NCBI GenBank assembly: GCA_016719395.1
Contig: JADJZF010000007.1
Span: forward strand, 62,001-126,000
DNA length: 64,000 nt
Direction of reading: 5' to 3'
Source: Candidatus Amarobacter glycogenicus
Lineage (GTDB): Bacteria > Chloroflexota > Dehalococcoidia > Tepidiformales > Tepidiformaceae
Shown: positions 36,726-45,350 of the stretch, one piece after another
How the letters are laid out: every line of letters starts with the position of its first letter
How positions within the stretch are numbered: position 1 is the stretch's first letter
The notes under the pieces: generated by a model
The model's input: only the letters and a program-made list of their open reading frames with translations
What the model was told of the DNA's origin: nothing
The model's database searches: none
Translations under genes and position numbers: made by a program

Positions 36726-38837
36726 TTAGCTGAACGGCGCCCGGGCCAGGAGGAGGGAGTGCGCGCCCTCGGCCGTCACTGAGCAGTCGCGGCTCCACTC
36801 GCGATCCAGCAGCCGCCAGCCCTGGCGGCGGTCTTCGAGCATCAGTGCCAGGAGTTCATCGAGTTGCCGCCGGTGCTCCGCGCCACGCACTGGCGCGAGC
36901 ACCTCGATGCGCTCATCGAGGTTACGTTTCATCACATCGGCGCTGCCGATGAAGTACTCTGGTTCTCCGTCGTTCGCGAAGTAGTAGACCCGTGAATGCT
37001 CCAGGAACCGGCCGATGACGCTGACAACGCGCACGTTCTCGCTCAGGCCCGGAAGCCCGGGCCGCAACCGGCAAATCCCGCGGACGATCAGGTCCACCTG
37101 CACGCCCGCCTGGGCTGCCTCATAAAGAAGCCTCGTCAGTTCGAAGTCTTCGAGTGCATTCATCTTTAAGGCGACTCGTGCCGGGCGTCCGGACCTCGCA
37201 AGGGCGATTTCGCGCTGCACTCTCCGGACGAGTTCCCGTCGCAGGTTCACCGGCGCAGCGAGCAAGACCTCGGTCTCGGCGAGTTCCCCGTATCCGGTCA
37301 GGAAGTTGAAAACTCGTAGAAGGTCGCCGCAGATCCGGGCGTCGGACGTGAACAACCCAAGGTCCGTGTAGGTCCTGGCCGTGCGCGAGTTGTAGTTCCC
37401 CGTGCCAACGTGCGCGTACATCGTCACGCCCGCGGCCTCCTCCCGCACGACAAGGCTGATCTTCGAATGGATTTTCAGGTCCGGCAGTCCGTACGCCACG
37501 TGGACGCCCGCGCTTTCCAGCTTTCGCGCCCACTCGATGTTGTTTGCTTCATCGAAGCGCGCGGTCAGCTCCACCAGGACGGCAACTTGCTTACCGCGCC
37601 CAGCCGCCTCGATCAGCGCCTCCAGGATCGGCGAGTCCGGCGAGGTTCGGTACATCGTCTGTTTGATCGCCAGGACCTGCGGGTCCTCCGCCGCCTGTTC
37701 CACGAACTGGACGACGGTCTTATCGAACGACTCGTAAGGGTGATGCACGAGGATGTCGCGCTCCCGCAACGTCGAGAAGAATGACGGGGAATCGTTCGAC
37801 CCCTGGAACCACGATGGCGTCGCCGGGGTGAACGGGACATCGCAAAGATGCGAGATTGGGAGGCTCGCCAGCTGAAACAGGTCGGCAAGTCCGAGCGGCC
37901 CCGCCGTGGAATAGACGTCGGCCTCCCGGAGTTGCAGTTCTTCCAGGAGAAGCTCTCGCCGGCTGTCGGTCAGGTCTCCGCTCACCTCGAGAGAAACCGC
38001 CTGGGCGAGCCGTCGGCGGCGCAGGGCGCTCTCGATCACCTCGAGGAGGTCGTCGGCTTCTTCTCCCGGGCTGCCCATTTCGGCGCTGCGGATGACCCTG
38101 ATCTCGTATGACTCGGTCACGTCCATGCCGGGAAACAGCATCCCCACATGCGAGATGATCAGGTCCTCCAGGAGGACGAACCGGTTGTCGCCCGCATCGA
38201 CGAACCTGGGCCGGTTTCCCGGGACCTTGATTCGGGCGAACCGATCCTGCCCGGTTCCAGGGTGCCGGACGTTCAGCGCCAGCGAGAGGCTCCCCGAAGA
38301 GATGAAAGGAAATGGGTGCGCCGGGTCGACAACAAGCGGAGTAAGGACCGGGAAGATCGCCTGTTCGAAGTACGCCGTGAGCGTCCCGCGCGCATCCGCC
38401 TCGAGGTCGCCGAACCGCACGATCTTGATCCCGTGGTCCGCCAGCTCGGGCCCCAGCGACTCGTGCCACGCGGCGTCGATCGCCGCGTGCATGCGCTTGC
38501 ACCGCGCGATCACCTGCTCCATCTGTTCGGCAATGGTCAGCCCGTCAACGGTGGTAAACCGTGGGTCTTTCGCATAGGCCTGTTTCAGCCAACCCATCCG
38601 CTTCGTGTAGAACTCGTCCAGGTTGCTCGCCGTGATCGCCAGGAACTTGACCCGCTCGAGCAAGCGGTTCCGCGGGTCGAGAGCTTCCTCCAACACGCGC
38701 TGGTTGAACTCGAGCCAGCTCAGCTCCCGGTTGAGGTAAAGCGCCGGATCGTCGAGGTCGTACACAGGCTTCGCCGGGCTGGGAACCACTTCGTCCACAT
38801 TCGGTGCGGGCGCCGGCGGCGCTTCGGTCTCGTCCAC
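36726..38837 (-). CDS. ppk1: Polyphosphate kinase 1
   Basis: A 703-residue Ppk1 that makes polyphosphate from ATP through a phospho-histidine. The N domain begins LYLNRELSWLEFNQRVLEEA, DILVHHPYESFDKTVVQFVE is the substrate channel, and the catalytic-His region is GLPDLKIHSKISLVVREEAA. A second His segment HSRVYYFANDGEPEYFIGSA lies in the C-terminal domain. I choose GTG 38837; the open frame extends to 38978 but overlaps argB, and its first 47 residues are not family-like. Placed between argB and argD. Confidence 0.95.
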   Translation of the reverse strand: MDETEAPPAPAPNVDEVVPSPAKPVYDLDDPALYLNRELSWLEFNQRVLEEALDPRNRLLERVKFLAITASNLDEFYTKRMGWLKQAYAKDPRFTTVDGLTIAEQMEQVIARCKRMHAAIDAAWHESLGPELADHGIKIVRFGDLEADARGTLTAYFEQAIFPVLTPLVVDPAHPFPFISSGSLSLALNVRHPGTGQDRFARIKVPGNRPRFVDAGDNRFVLLEDLIISHVGMLFPGMDVTESYEIRVIRSAEMGSPGEEADDLLEVIESALRRRRLAQAVSLEVSGDLTDSRRELLLEELQLREADVYSTAGPLGLADLFQLASLPISHLCDVPFTPATPSWFQGSNDSPSFFSTLRERDILVHHPYESFDKTVVQFVEQAAEDPQVLAIKQTMYRTSPDSPILEALIEAAGRGKQVAVLVELTARFDEANNIEWARKLESAGVHVAYGLPDLKIHSKISLVVREEAAGVTMYAHVGTGNYNSRTARTYTDLGLFTSDARICGDLLRVFNFLTGYGELAETEVLLAAPVNLRRELVRRVQREIALARSGRPARVALKMNALEDFELTRLLYEAAQAGVQVDLIVRGICRLRPGLPGLSENVRVVSVIGRFLEHSRVYYFANDGEPEYFIGSADVMKRNLDERIEVLAPVRGAEHRRQLDELLALMLEDRRQGWRLLDREWSRDCSVTAEGAHSLLLARAPFS

Positions 38838-38907
38838 GATCTGCCTCTCTGCCCCGCGAACGGGGGGCCTGCCCCCCAAGCATACCGCCGAATGTGAACA
38901 ATTGGCG

Positions 38908-39687
38908 TCAGGCGCCATCCGGTGCGAATGTCGTGCCCGCCCCGGCCGACGCCAGCAACATGCCCGAGTGTCTTCCATCGACGATCTGCACCTCGACCCC
39001 GAGCCCCAGGGCGTGGAGGCAGGCTTCGACCTTCGGGATCATCCCGCCGCCAACCGTCCCGTCGGCGATCAGCGAACGCGCATCCTTGCCGGTAAGCCTC
39101 CGAACCACAGTTCCGTCCGCGCCCCGGACGCCCTCGACGTCTGTGAGGAACACCAGCCTGCTCGCACCGACGGCGGCCGCAAGGTTCCCGGCAACGGTAT
39201 CGGCGTTGATGTTTACCAGTTGGTCCGTCTCTTTTCCGGGCACGAAGCCGATCGGGCCGATCACGGGAACAATCCCTGCTGCATGAAGGGCCATCACGGC
39301 TTCTGGATGGACCGCGACCGGTTCGCCGACGAAACCCAGGGCAGGGTCCGCAAGCCGGCACTCGAGCGTCCTTCCATCGGCCCCGCACAGCCCCACCGCC
39401 GAGGCCCCCGCGGCATTGATTGCGGCCACGATGCGCTTGTTGACGAGGCCGGCGAAGACCGCGACCACCACCGGCAGAACTCGTTCATCCGTAACACGCA
39501 GTCCGCGCTCGAATCGCGATGGGATCTGCATCGCTTCCAGCCAGCGGCTCGCCTCGGCGCCACCACCGTGGACGACGATCGGCACTTCGCCGGAGTTGGC
39601 GAGCGCCGCGACATCCCGGAACGTGGTGTCCGCGCTGCCAAGGGTGCTCCCGCCGATCTTGATGACGAGCGGCCCCGTCGGGCTCAC
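38908..39687 (-). CDS. argB: Acetylglutamate kinase
   Basis: A 259-residue amino-acid kinase phosphorylating N-acetylglutamate. PLVIKIGGSTLGSADTTF is the nucleotide/phosphate site, VVHGGGAEASRWLE follows, and the C-terminal block NINADTVAGNLAAAVGA with LTDVEGV is typical. The GTG at 39687 overlaps the argJ stop by four bases (GTGA); the longer frame to 39741 is not family-like. The chain is slightly short at the N-terminus, suggesting the arginine-insensitive form without the regulatory helix. Confidence 0.93.
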   Translation of the reverse strand: MSPTGPLVIKIGGSTLGSADTTFRDVAALANSGEVPIVVHGGGAEASRWLEAMQIPSRFERGLRVTDERVLPVVVAVFAGLVNKRIVAAINAAGASAVGLCGADGRTLECRLADPALGFVGEPVAVHPEAVMALHAAGIVPVIGPIGFVPGKETDQLVNINADTVAGNLAAAVGASRLVFLTDVEGVRGADGTVVRRLTGKDARSLIADGTVGGGMIPKVEACLHALGLGVEVQIVDGRHSGMLLASAGAGTTFAPDGA

Positions 39688-40886
39688 GTGTGGTAATCCG
39701 CGTTGATCGAGACGTACTCGGCCGAAAGGTCGCAACCCCAACCGGTGGCCTCACCATCACCGGCGCCCAGGTCGACGTCGATCCCGACGACATCCGCCTT
39801 CATCGCCCCGGAGAGCTCAAGCGCGTCGAACTCGGTGGGCCGCTCTTTTTCGAACACCTTGATCCCACAGATAGAGATCGCGACGCCCGGTTCGTTGACC
39901 GTCAGTCCTGACCTTCCGATCACTGCCGTCACTCGCCCCCAGTTTGGGTCGGCGCCGTGGACCGCGCTCTTGAGCAGGTACGAGGTCGACAGGAGACGGA
40001 CCATCGTCCGCGCCTCGGCCTCGGTCGCACCCCCGGTCACCCGGAACTCGATCACCCGTGTGGCGCCCTCTCCGTCGCGCGCTATCTCCTTGGCGAGAAA
40101 CACGCACAGCGCCCCGAGTGCAGCGCGGAAATCGCCTGCCAGTGGCGAAGCGGCCGCGATGATCTCTCCCCCGGCCGCCCCGTTTGCGAACAGTAGTACC
40201 GTGTCACTCGGGCTCGTATCGCCATCGATCGAAACGAGATTGAACGAGCGGTCGACGGCCTCGCTCAGCGCCTGCTGAAGGAAACCCTGCTCCACCGGTG
40301 CATCCGTCGTGAGGAAAGCGAGCATGGTGGCCATGTTCGGGTGGATCATCCCCGAACCCTTGCAACACCCACCGAGCGTGTACTCGCCAAACCGCACAGC
40401 AGCCGACTTCGGTCGCGTGTCCGTCGTCATGATGGCGCGGGCGAGTGCCGCACCGCCATCGCGCGAAAGCTCGATCGCCTTCACGCCGGCTTCCAGCTTG
40501 TCCATCGGCAGGTAGTGGCCGATCACTCCGGTGCTGCAAACGAGCACGTCTTCCGCCTCTACCCCGGCGCGTTGGGCCGCCCATGCAGTCAACTGGCGAC
40601 CATCCGCGATCCCTCGCTCACCCGTGCTGGAGTTCGCAACTCCGCTGTTGACGACCACGCCACGCGCGGGCCGCGCCGCCAACCTCGCCCGGTTGATGTC
40701 CACCGAAGCCGAATGGAGAACGTTCCGGGTGTACGTTGCGGCAGTGGTACACGGCCGCTCTGAAACCAGGATGCCCAGGTCAAGCTTGCCCTCGCCGTAC
40801 GTCTTCACTCCCGCATAGACACTCCCGGCGAGGAAACCCTGCGGCGTCGTTGAATGGCCCGAAAGGTCGAGCAGCGGCTCGCTCAC
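39684..40886 (-). CDS. argJ: Glutamate N-acetyltransferase (ArgJ)
   Basis: A 400-residue self-cleaving Ntn-like enzyme that recycles acetyl groups between acetylornithine and glutamate. The autocleavage site is GSGMIHPNMATMLAFLTTDA, with the nucleophilic Thr in ATML. ANSSTGERGIADG and the C-terminal ISADYHT-like end (EYVSINADYHT) are diagnostic. Its presence means the cyclic acetyl pathway, so argE is not required. Overlaps argC and argB. Confidence 0.95.
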   Translation of the reverse strand: MSEPLLDLSGHSTTPQGFLAGSVYAGVKTYGEGKLDLGILVSERPCTTAATYTRNVLHSASVDINRARLAARPARGVVVNSGVANSSTGERGIADGRQLTAWAAQRAGVEAEDVLVCSTGVIGHYLPMDKLEAGVKAIELSRDGGAALARAIMTTDTRPKSAAVRFGEYTLGGCCKGSGMIHPNMATMLAFLTTDAPVEQGFLQQALSEAVDRSFNLVSIDGDTSPSDTVLLFANGAAGGEIIAAASPLAGDFRAALGALCVFLAKEIARDGEGATRVIEFRVTGGATEAEARTMVRLLSTSYLLKSAVHGADPNWGRVTAVIGRSGLTVNEPGVAISICGIKVFEKERPTEFDALELSGAMKADVVGIDVDLGAGDGEATGWGCDLSAEYVSINADYHT

Positions 40887-41914
40887 GGGTACACCGCCGG
40901 GAGGTCGAGTCCCGCCGTCTGTTCGAGTCCGAGCATCAGGTTCATGTTTTCGATTGCCTGCCCCGCCGCGCCCTTTACCAGGTTATCGAGCACCCCGATC
41001 GCAATCAGCATCCCGTTCCGCTCATCGATTGCCGGATGGACGAGGCACATGTTGTTCCCGAGTGTCTGCTTCGTGTGAGGCGGCGTCTCCACGACATCCG
41101 TGAACGGTGCTGCCGCATAGAAATCCCGGTAGATCCGCGTGACTTCCGCCCGCGTCACAGCCCGCGTGAGCGGGGCGTAGCAGGTCGCATGGATGCCGCG
41201 CGTCATCGGCGCCAGGTGAGGGACGAACGTCACCTTCGGCGCCGGCCCTTCTCGGAGGTTCGCCAGTTCCTGCTGGATCTCGGGCTGGTGGTTGTGGTTC
41301 GCGATCTTGTAGGCGCTCAGGTCCTCATTCACTTCGCTATAGCCGTAACTACCGCCGGTGCCGCGCCCCGCTCCCGAAATGCCCGATTTCGCGTCCACCA
41401 CCACGGGGTCCGATACGAGCCCGGCCGCGACCGCAGGCGCCAGCGCCAGGATTGCTGCCGCCGGGTAACAGCCCGGGTTCGCGACCAGGTTCGCGCCTGC
41501 AATCCGGTCGCGGTTCAATTCCGGGAGTCCGTAGACCGCTTGCGCCAGGAGTTCCGGGGCCGGATGCGGGTTTCCTCCGCTCATCCAGTGCTCGAACGCT
41601 CCCGGCTCTTTGAGCCGGAAGTCCGCGGCGATATCCACCACTTTGGTGCCTGCCAGCACGAAGGGCGCGCATGCCTTCGCGCTCTCGGCCGTCGGCAGCG
41701 CCGAGAAAACGATGTCGACCTCCGCCTCGATCTCTTCCGTAATACGGAAGTCACCGTAGACGGCAAGGTGCGGGAACGCCTCTCCCAGACGCTTGCCGGC
41801 CAGGGAACGCCCCGTGGCGGCGACGATTCGCGCTCCCGGGTGCTTCCAGAGCAGGCGTGCCGCTTCCATTCCTGCATAGCCGGTGACATTGATGATTCCT
41901 ACTCGGTAGCTCAC
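40883..41914 (-). CDS. argC: N-acetyl-gamma-glutamyl-phosphate reductase
   Basis: A 343-residue NADPH-dependent dehydrogenase. VGIINVTGYAGMEAARLLWK is the dinucleotide-binding start, the catalytic Cys is in ANPGCYPAAAILAL, and the His segment is FVPHLAPMTRGIHATCY. I take GTG 41914; a TTG one codon upstream is possible. An AATTAATT stretch lies directly upstream, which may be the -10 or an ArgR-type AT-rich site. First gene of argCJB. Confidence 0.95.
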   Translation of the reverse strand: MSYRVGIINVTGYAGMEAARLLWKHPGARIVAATGRSLAGKRLGEAFPHLAVYGDFRITEEIEAEVDIVFSALPTAESAKACAPFVLAGTKVVDIAADFRLKEPGAFEHWMSGGNPHPAPELLAQAVYGLPELNRDRIAGANLVANPGCYPAAAILALAPAVAAGLVSDPVVVDAKSGISGAGRGTGGSYGYSEVNEDLSAYKIANHNHQPEIQQELANLREGPAPKVTFVPHLAPMTRGIHATCYAPLTRAVTRAEVTRIYRDFYAAAPFTDVVETPPHTKQTLGNNMCLVHPAIDERNGMLIAIGVLDNLVKGAAGQAIENMNLMLGLEQTAGLDLPAVYP

Positions 41915-42060
41915 CAATTAATTGTGCCCTGCGCTGCTTCAGCGGGCCACCACCGGTTTCGCAGAGCCCTCTCGTTTGCACCTGTCACCGACGCCCTCCA
42001 GGACCGCTACTCCTTCCCGCGCCAGCCGGTAGAATCGGCCCCACAAGGAGCCACACTACT

Positions 42061-43248
42061 ATGGGACATCCAATGCGCGGCGCTACCGCGATCACCGGTT
42101 TCGGGATGACACCGATGGGCCGGATCTACAAGTCGACCATGGAATTGGCAGCCGACGCCACGCGCACCGCCATCAAGGATGCCGGCCTGCGCAAAGACCA
42201 GATCGACGGTCTCCTCATAAACGCTGGCGTCACCGGCACGACGGGGGGCGGTGTATCACTGGGCCTGCAGAACTACCTTGGACTCCAGGACCTGCGCCTG
42301 CTCAACCACATGAACGCCGCCGGCTCCACTGCCGCCCAGATGGTCCAGTATGCCTCGCTCGCCATCGCCTCGGGCATGGCCAACCACGTCCTCTGCGTCT
42401 TCGCCGATGCGCCATTGAAGGACGGGTCGTCGGCCGGGGCTGCCTACGGCGGCGCCGCCCGCAACCCGCAGCGCCCTCGCGGGATGTCCGGCCTCTACCC
42501 TGCCTCCGGCTACTACGGCGCCAACACCCCCTATGCGCTCGCCGCGCGGCGCCACATGGCTGACTACGGGACCACCCAGGACCAGCTCGGTACCATCGCT
42601 GTCGGCCAGCGCCAGTGGGCGACAATGAACCCCCTCGCCCAGATGCGCAGTCCGATCACCATGGAGGACTACCACAACTCCCGCTGGATCATCGAGCCGC
42701 TCCACCTGCTGGATTGCTGCCTCGTCTCCAATGGCGCCGTCGCCGTCATTGTCAGTTCGGCGGCCGCCGCCAGGGAAATGCCCCAACCCCCGGTCTACGT
42801 CTGGGGCATGGGCCAGGGCCACCCCGGCGATAATTCCCGGACCGGCTCGAATTGGGAAACCGAGACCGGCGCAAAGCTCGCCGCCAAGACCGCTTACGGG
42901 ATGGCCGGCGTCGGCCCCAGCGACATCTCGAGCTGCCAGGTCTACGACTGCTACACGTACACGGTGCTCGTCACACTTGAAGATTACGGGTTCTGCAAGA
43001 AGGGTGAGGGCGGGCCGTACGTCGAAGACGGCAAGCTCGGACCTGGTGGTTCCTTGCCCACAAACACCGGCGGCGGCGAACTCTCGGCCTACTACATGTG
43101 GGGCATGACTCCGCTCTCCGAGGCCATCATCCAGGGACGCGGCCACGGCGGAGATCGCCAGGTCAAGAACGACGTCATCCTTGCCACGGGCAACGGCGGC
43201 AGCCTGAGCTATCACGCCTGCCTCATCCTGAGCCCCCACGCGAACTGA
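42061..43248 (+). CDS. Thiolase-like protein (SCP-x/Ltp2 type) lacking the nucleophilic Cys
   Basis: A 395-residue thiolase-fold protein. ATAITGFGMTPMGRIYKSTM begins it. Where thiolases have a nucleophile Cys it reads MNAAGSTAAQM, so no Cys is present. SCQVYDCYTYTVLVTLEDYG and NTGGGELSAYYMWGM hold the other conserved motifs. This pattern fits the non-thiolytic lipid-transfer-protein/Ltp2-type aldolases, which act with a DUF35 partner; exactly such a partner follows 12 bases downstream. Acyl-CoA or steroid-side-chain aldol cleavage is an inference. Confidence 0.85.
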   Translation: MGHPMRGATAITGFGMTPMGRIYKSTMELAADATRTAIKDAGLRKDQIDGLLINAGVTGTTGGGVSLGLQNYLGLQDLRLLNHMNAAGSTAAQMVQYASLAIASGMANHVLCVFADAPLKDGSSAGAAYGGAARNPQRPRGMSGLYPASGYYGANTPYALAARRHMADYGTTQDQLGTIAVGQRQWATMNPLAQMRSPITMEDYHNSRWIIEPLHLLDCCLVSNGAVAVIVSSAAAAREMPQPPVYVWGMGQGHPGDNSRTGSNWETETGAKLAAKTAYGMAGVGPSDISSCQVYDCYTYTVLVTLEDYGFCKKGEGGPYVEDGKLGPGGSLPTNTGGGELSAYYMWGMTPLSEAIIQGRGHGGDRQVKNDVILATGNGGSLSYHACLILSPHAN

Positions 43249-43259
43249 GGTACCAAACA

Positions 43260-43667
43260 ATGTCTGAAGACTTCCCCCGGCCATTGCCGGAAGCCGATGA
43301 GACCTCGCAAGAATTCTGGGATGGAGCGATGGCTGGCAAGCTCATGCTCATGCGCTGCACCGAGTGCGGGCTCTGGCGGCTCCCCTCCCGGCCGCACTGC
43401 GACGGCTGCCTCTCGGATCAGTTCACCTGGGAACAGGCGAGCGGGCGCGGCGCAGTCAGGACCTTCGGCGTCATGCACCAGAAATACCACCCTGGCTGGG
43501 CCGCGATCGCTCCGTACAACGTCACCATCGTCGAACTCGAAGAGGGTCCCCGCCTGCCCACGAACGTCGTCGGGATCCCCAACGACCAGATCCGCGTCGG
43601 CATGCCTGTTATTGTCGAGTTCGAGCAACATGAGGACGTTGCACTGCCGAAATTCCGCCCGGCATAG
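43260..43667 (+). CDS. DUF35 zinc-ribbon / OB-fold acyl-CoA-binding protein
   Basis: A 135-residue protein with the DUF35 layout. An N-terminal helix (DETSQEFWDGAMAGKLMLMR) is followed by a zinc ribbon (CTECGLWRLPSRPHCDGCLS) and an OB-fold (AVRTFGVMHQKYHPGW, LPTNVVGIPNDQIRVGMPVI). DUF35 proteins present acyl-CoA to thiolase-fold partners. The start is ATG 43260, 12 bases after the thiolase-like gene, so the two should form a complex. Confidence 0.92.
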   Translation: MSEDFPRPLPEADETSQEFWDGAMAGKLMLMRCTECGLWRLPSRPHCDGCLSDQFTWEQASGRGAVRTFGVMHQKYHPGWAAIAPYNVTIVELEEGPRLPTNVVGIPNDQIRVGMPVIVEFEQHEDVALPKFRPA

Positions 43668-43791
43668 GCCGAAGCCGACGGAAATCCGGCTGTTGGTTCA
43701 CGTAACGCCGACAGTTATGACGAGTTCGGCGATTTCTAGTTGACCGTTCGTTATAGTGCCCACCGGTGGGAGGGCTCGGCGGAGGCCGCAA

Positions 43792-44196
43792 ATGGCAACA
43801 CAATGCCGGCTTGGGATCACGCTCTGGAGTACCGACGTCTTCGCGTTGGCCGACTTCCTTCAGCAAGTCGCCGGGCTTGAAATGGACCAACGCCACCCGG
43901 GCTTTGCCGCTCTTCGCGCGGGAGAAGCCGCTGTGACGGTCCACGATGACGAGTCGTACCGCGGCCACCCGTGGTTCCAGGCACTCTCGCGAGAAGGCGT
44001 CGCCCGCGGGATCGGCGCCGAACTCCGGTTCGAGGTCGATTCCGTCTCCGATTCATTCGCACTGGCACGCAAGCTCGGCGGCCAATCGATCGCGCCCCCC
44101 TTCGAGTACGAGGGCACCCTGGAATGCCAGGTCATGGCCCCGGACGGTTATGTCCTCAGCCTATGGCAGCTATGGAACCCTTCAACATCAGCCTGA
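43792..44196 (+). CDS. Single-module VOC-family protein
   Basis: A 134-residue VOC protein. ITLWSTDVFALADFLQQVAG starts it, GAELRFEVDSVSDSFALARK forms the second beta-alpha unit, and LECQVMAPDGYVLSLWQL ends it. Metal-ligand residues are not obvious, so it may be a binding rather than catalytic member. A TATAGT hexamer (43752-43757) lies 34 bases before the ATG, giving it a possible promoter of its own. Confidence 0.75.
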   Translation: MATQCRLGITLWSTDVFALADFLQQVAGLEMDQRHPGFAALRAGEAAVTVHDDESYRGHPWFQALSREGVARGIGAELRFEVDSVSDSFALARKLGGQSIAPPFEYEGTLECQVMAPDGYVLSLWQLWNPSTSA

Positions 44197-44289
44197 AATT
44201 CCTTCAGCTTCGTCAATTCCCGCCGAAACTTCTGCTACGGTGGTTGTGAAAGACCGCACAATTCACCTGTACGGAGGAGTTGACCACAC

Positions 44290-44490
44290 ATGTTCATCCA
44301 CCAATCCACCCTCCAGATCCTCGTCCCCGGCGAGCCGAGCCCCGAAGCGCTCCATCGCGAGGAGTACTTCAACGAATCGAAGGACGACACCGCCGATGGC
44401 GACACGTCCAGCGAGGATCACCTTGCGGCAAGCCGCATCAGCCTTCTTCGCGCCCAGGTCACGACGCGCGTTGGCCGCTACTTCGTCTAA
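44290..44490 (+). CDS. Small acidic hypothetical protein
   Basis: 66 residues: a strand-like start (MFIHQSTLQILVPGEPSPEA), an acidic middle (EEYFNESKDDTADGDTSSED) and a basic helical end (SRISLLRAQVTTRVGRYF). No family recognised. GGAGGAG lies 14 bases before the ATG, a little far, and a strong terminator follows 27 bases after the stop, which supports real transcription. Confidence 0.55.
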   Translation: MFIHQSTLQILVPGEPSPEALHREEYFNESKDDTADGDTSSEDHLAASRISLLRAQVTTRVGRYFV

Positions 44491-44517
44491 GCCAACCGCA
44501 CTGGCTTCACTCCCGAA

Positions 44518-44544
44518 ACGCCCCTCAAATGAGGGGCGTTTTTG
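44518..44544. terminator. Intrinsic terminator
   Basis: A 9-bp stem, ACGCCCCTC (44518-44526) with GAGGGGCGT (44531-44539), has loop AAAT and then TTTTT. It ends the plus-strand small gene. On the minus strand it abuts the SDR stop at 44545, so it may serve both convergent transcripts. Confidence 0.92.
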
Positions 44545-45327
44545 CTACCAGGCTGTCCAGCCACCGTCGACCATCAACGTCTGGCCAGTGATGTAGTCGC
44601 TCGCGCCACCGGCGAGGAAGATCACGGCCCCGGCCAATTCGTGCGCCTTGCCCCAGCGGCCCATCGGCGTCCGTCCCGTGATGAATTCCCGGCGCTCCTC
44701 GTCCTCGAAGAGCGGTTTCGTGAGTTCCGTCTCGAAGTAGGTCGGCCCGATCGCGTTCACCTGCACGTTGAACGGTGCCCACTCCAGTGCCATCACCTTG
44801 GTGAGTTGCTCCACGCCCCCTTTCGAACTCGCATAGGCCGCCTGACCAGGCAGGGCAACAGTCCCCATGATGCTCGAGATGTTGATGACTTTTCCTGTGC
44901 CCTGGGCAACCAACCGGCGCCCGATCGCCTGCCCGCAAAGAAAGTAGCCTTCGAGGTTCGTCGCGAGGACTGCCCGGTACTCCTCCGCGGCAAGTTCGAG
45001 TACGGGCTTTCGGATGTTGATCCCGGCGTTGTTCACCAGGATGTCGACACGCCCGAGCCGCTCCACTGCTTCGCTGGCCAGGCGCTCGCATGCGGTCTCG
45101 CGCTTCGTGTCGCAGGTCACCGCCTCAGCGCGCCTCCCCAACGTCCGTATCTCATCCCGGAGTGACTCGATCTCCGCCATAGTCCGGCTGGCCGCAACCA
45201 CGTCCGCTCCCGCCGCTGCCAGTGCGAGTGCCATCGATCGTCCCAGCCCCCGGCCGGCCCCGGTCACTACCGCAACCCGGCCTTCGAGGCTGAACATACC
45301 CGTTCCAAGCAGTTCCGGGCGGTCCAT
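44545..45327 (-). CDS. Short-chain dehydrogenase/reductase
   Basis: A 260-residue classical SDR. VAVVTGAGRGLGRSMALAL is the TGxxxGxG cofactor site and LVNNAGINIRKPVLELAAEE the NNAG motif. The catalytic set is Ser in INISSIMG and YASSK. The C-terminal GASDYITGQTLMVDGGW is typical of gluconate 5-dehydrogenase/FabG-like members, but the substrate is unknown. Ala-Ser-Arg after beta-2 (VVAASRTM) suggests NADP(H). Confidence 0.92.
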   Translation of the reverse strand: MDRPELLGTGMFSLEGRVAVVTGAGRGLGRSMALALAAAGADVVAASRTMAEIESLRDEIRTLGRRAEAVTCDTKRETACERLASEAVERLGRVDILVNNAGINIRKPVLELAAEEYRAVLATNLEGYFLCGQAIGRRLVAQGTGKVINISSIMGTVALPGQAAYASSKGGVEQLTKVMALEWAPFNVQVNAIGPTYFETELTKPLFEDEERREFITGRTPMGRWGKAHELAGAVIFLAGGASDYITGQTLMVDGGWTAW

Positions 45328-45350
45328 CGCGGGAGTCTATCGCTTCCGGT

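Noticed and set aside
38860..38880. GGGGGG-CCTG-CCCCCC palindrome before ppk1 as a terminator
   Set aside because: There is no T-tract on either strand; a structured leader or chance GC palindrome is as likely.
44021..44040. GAAC-N4-GTTC inside the VOC gene as a LexA box
   Set aside because: It is a single site within a coding sequence with no promoter, expected by chance at about this frequency.
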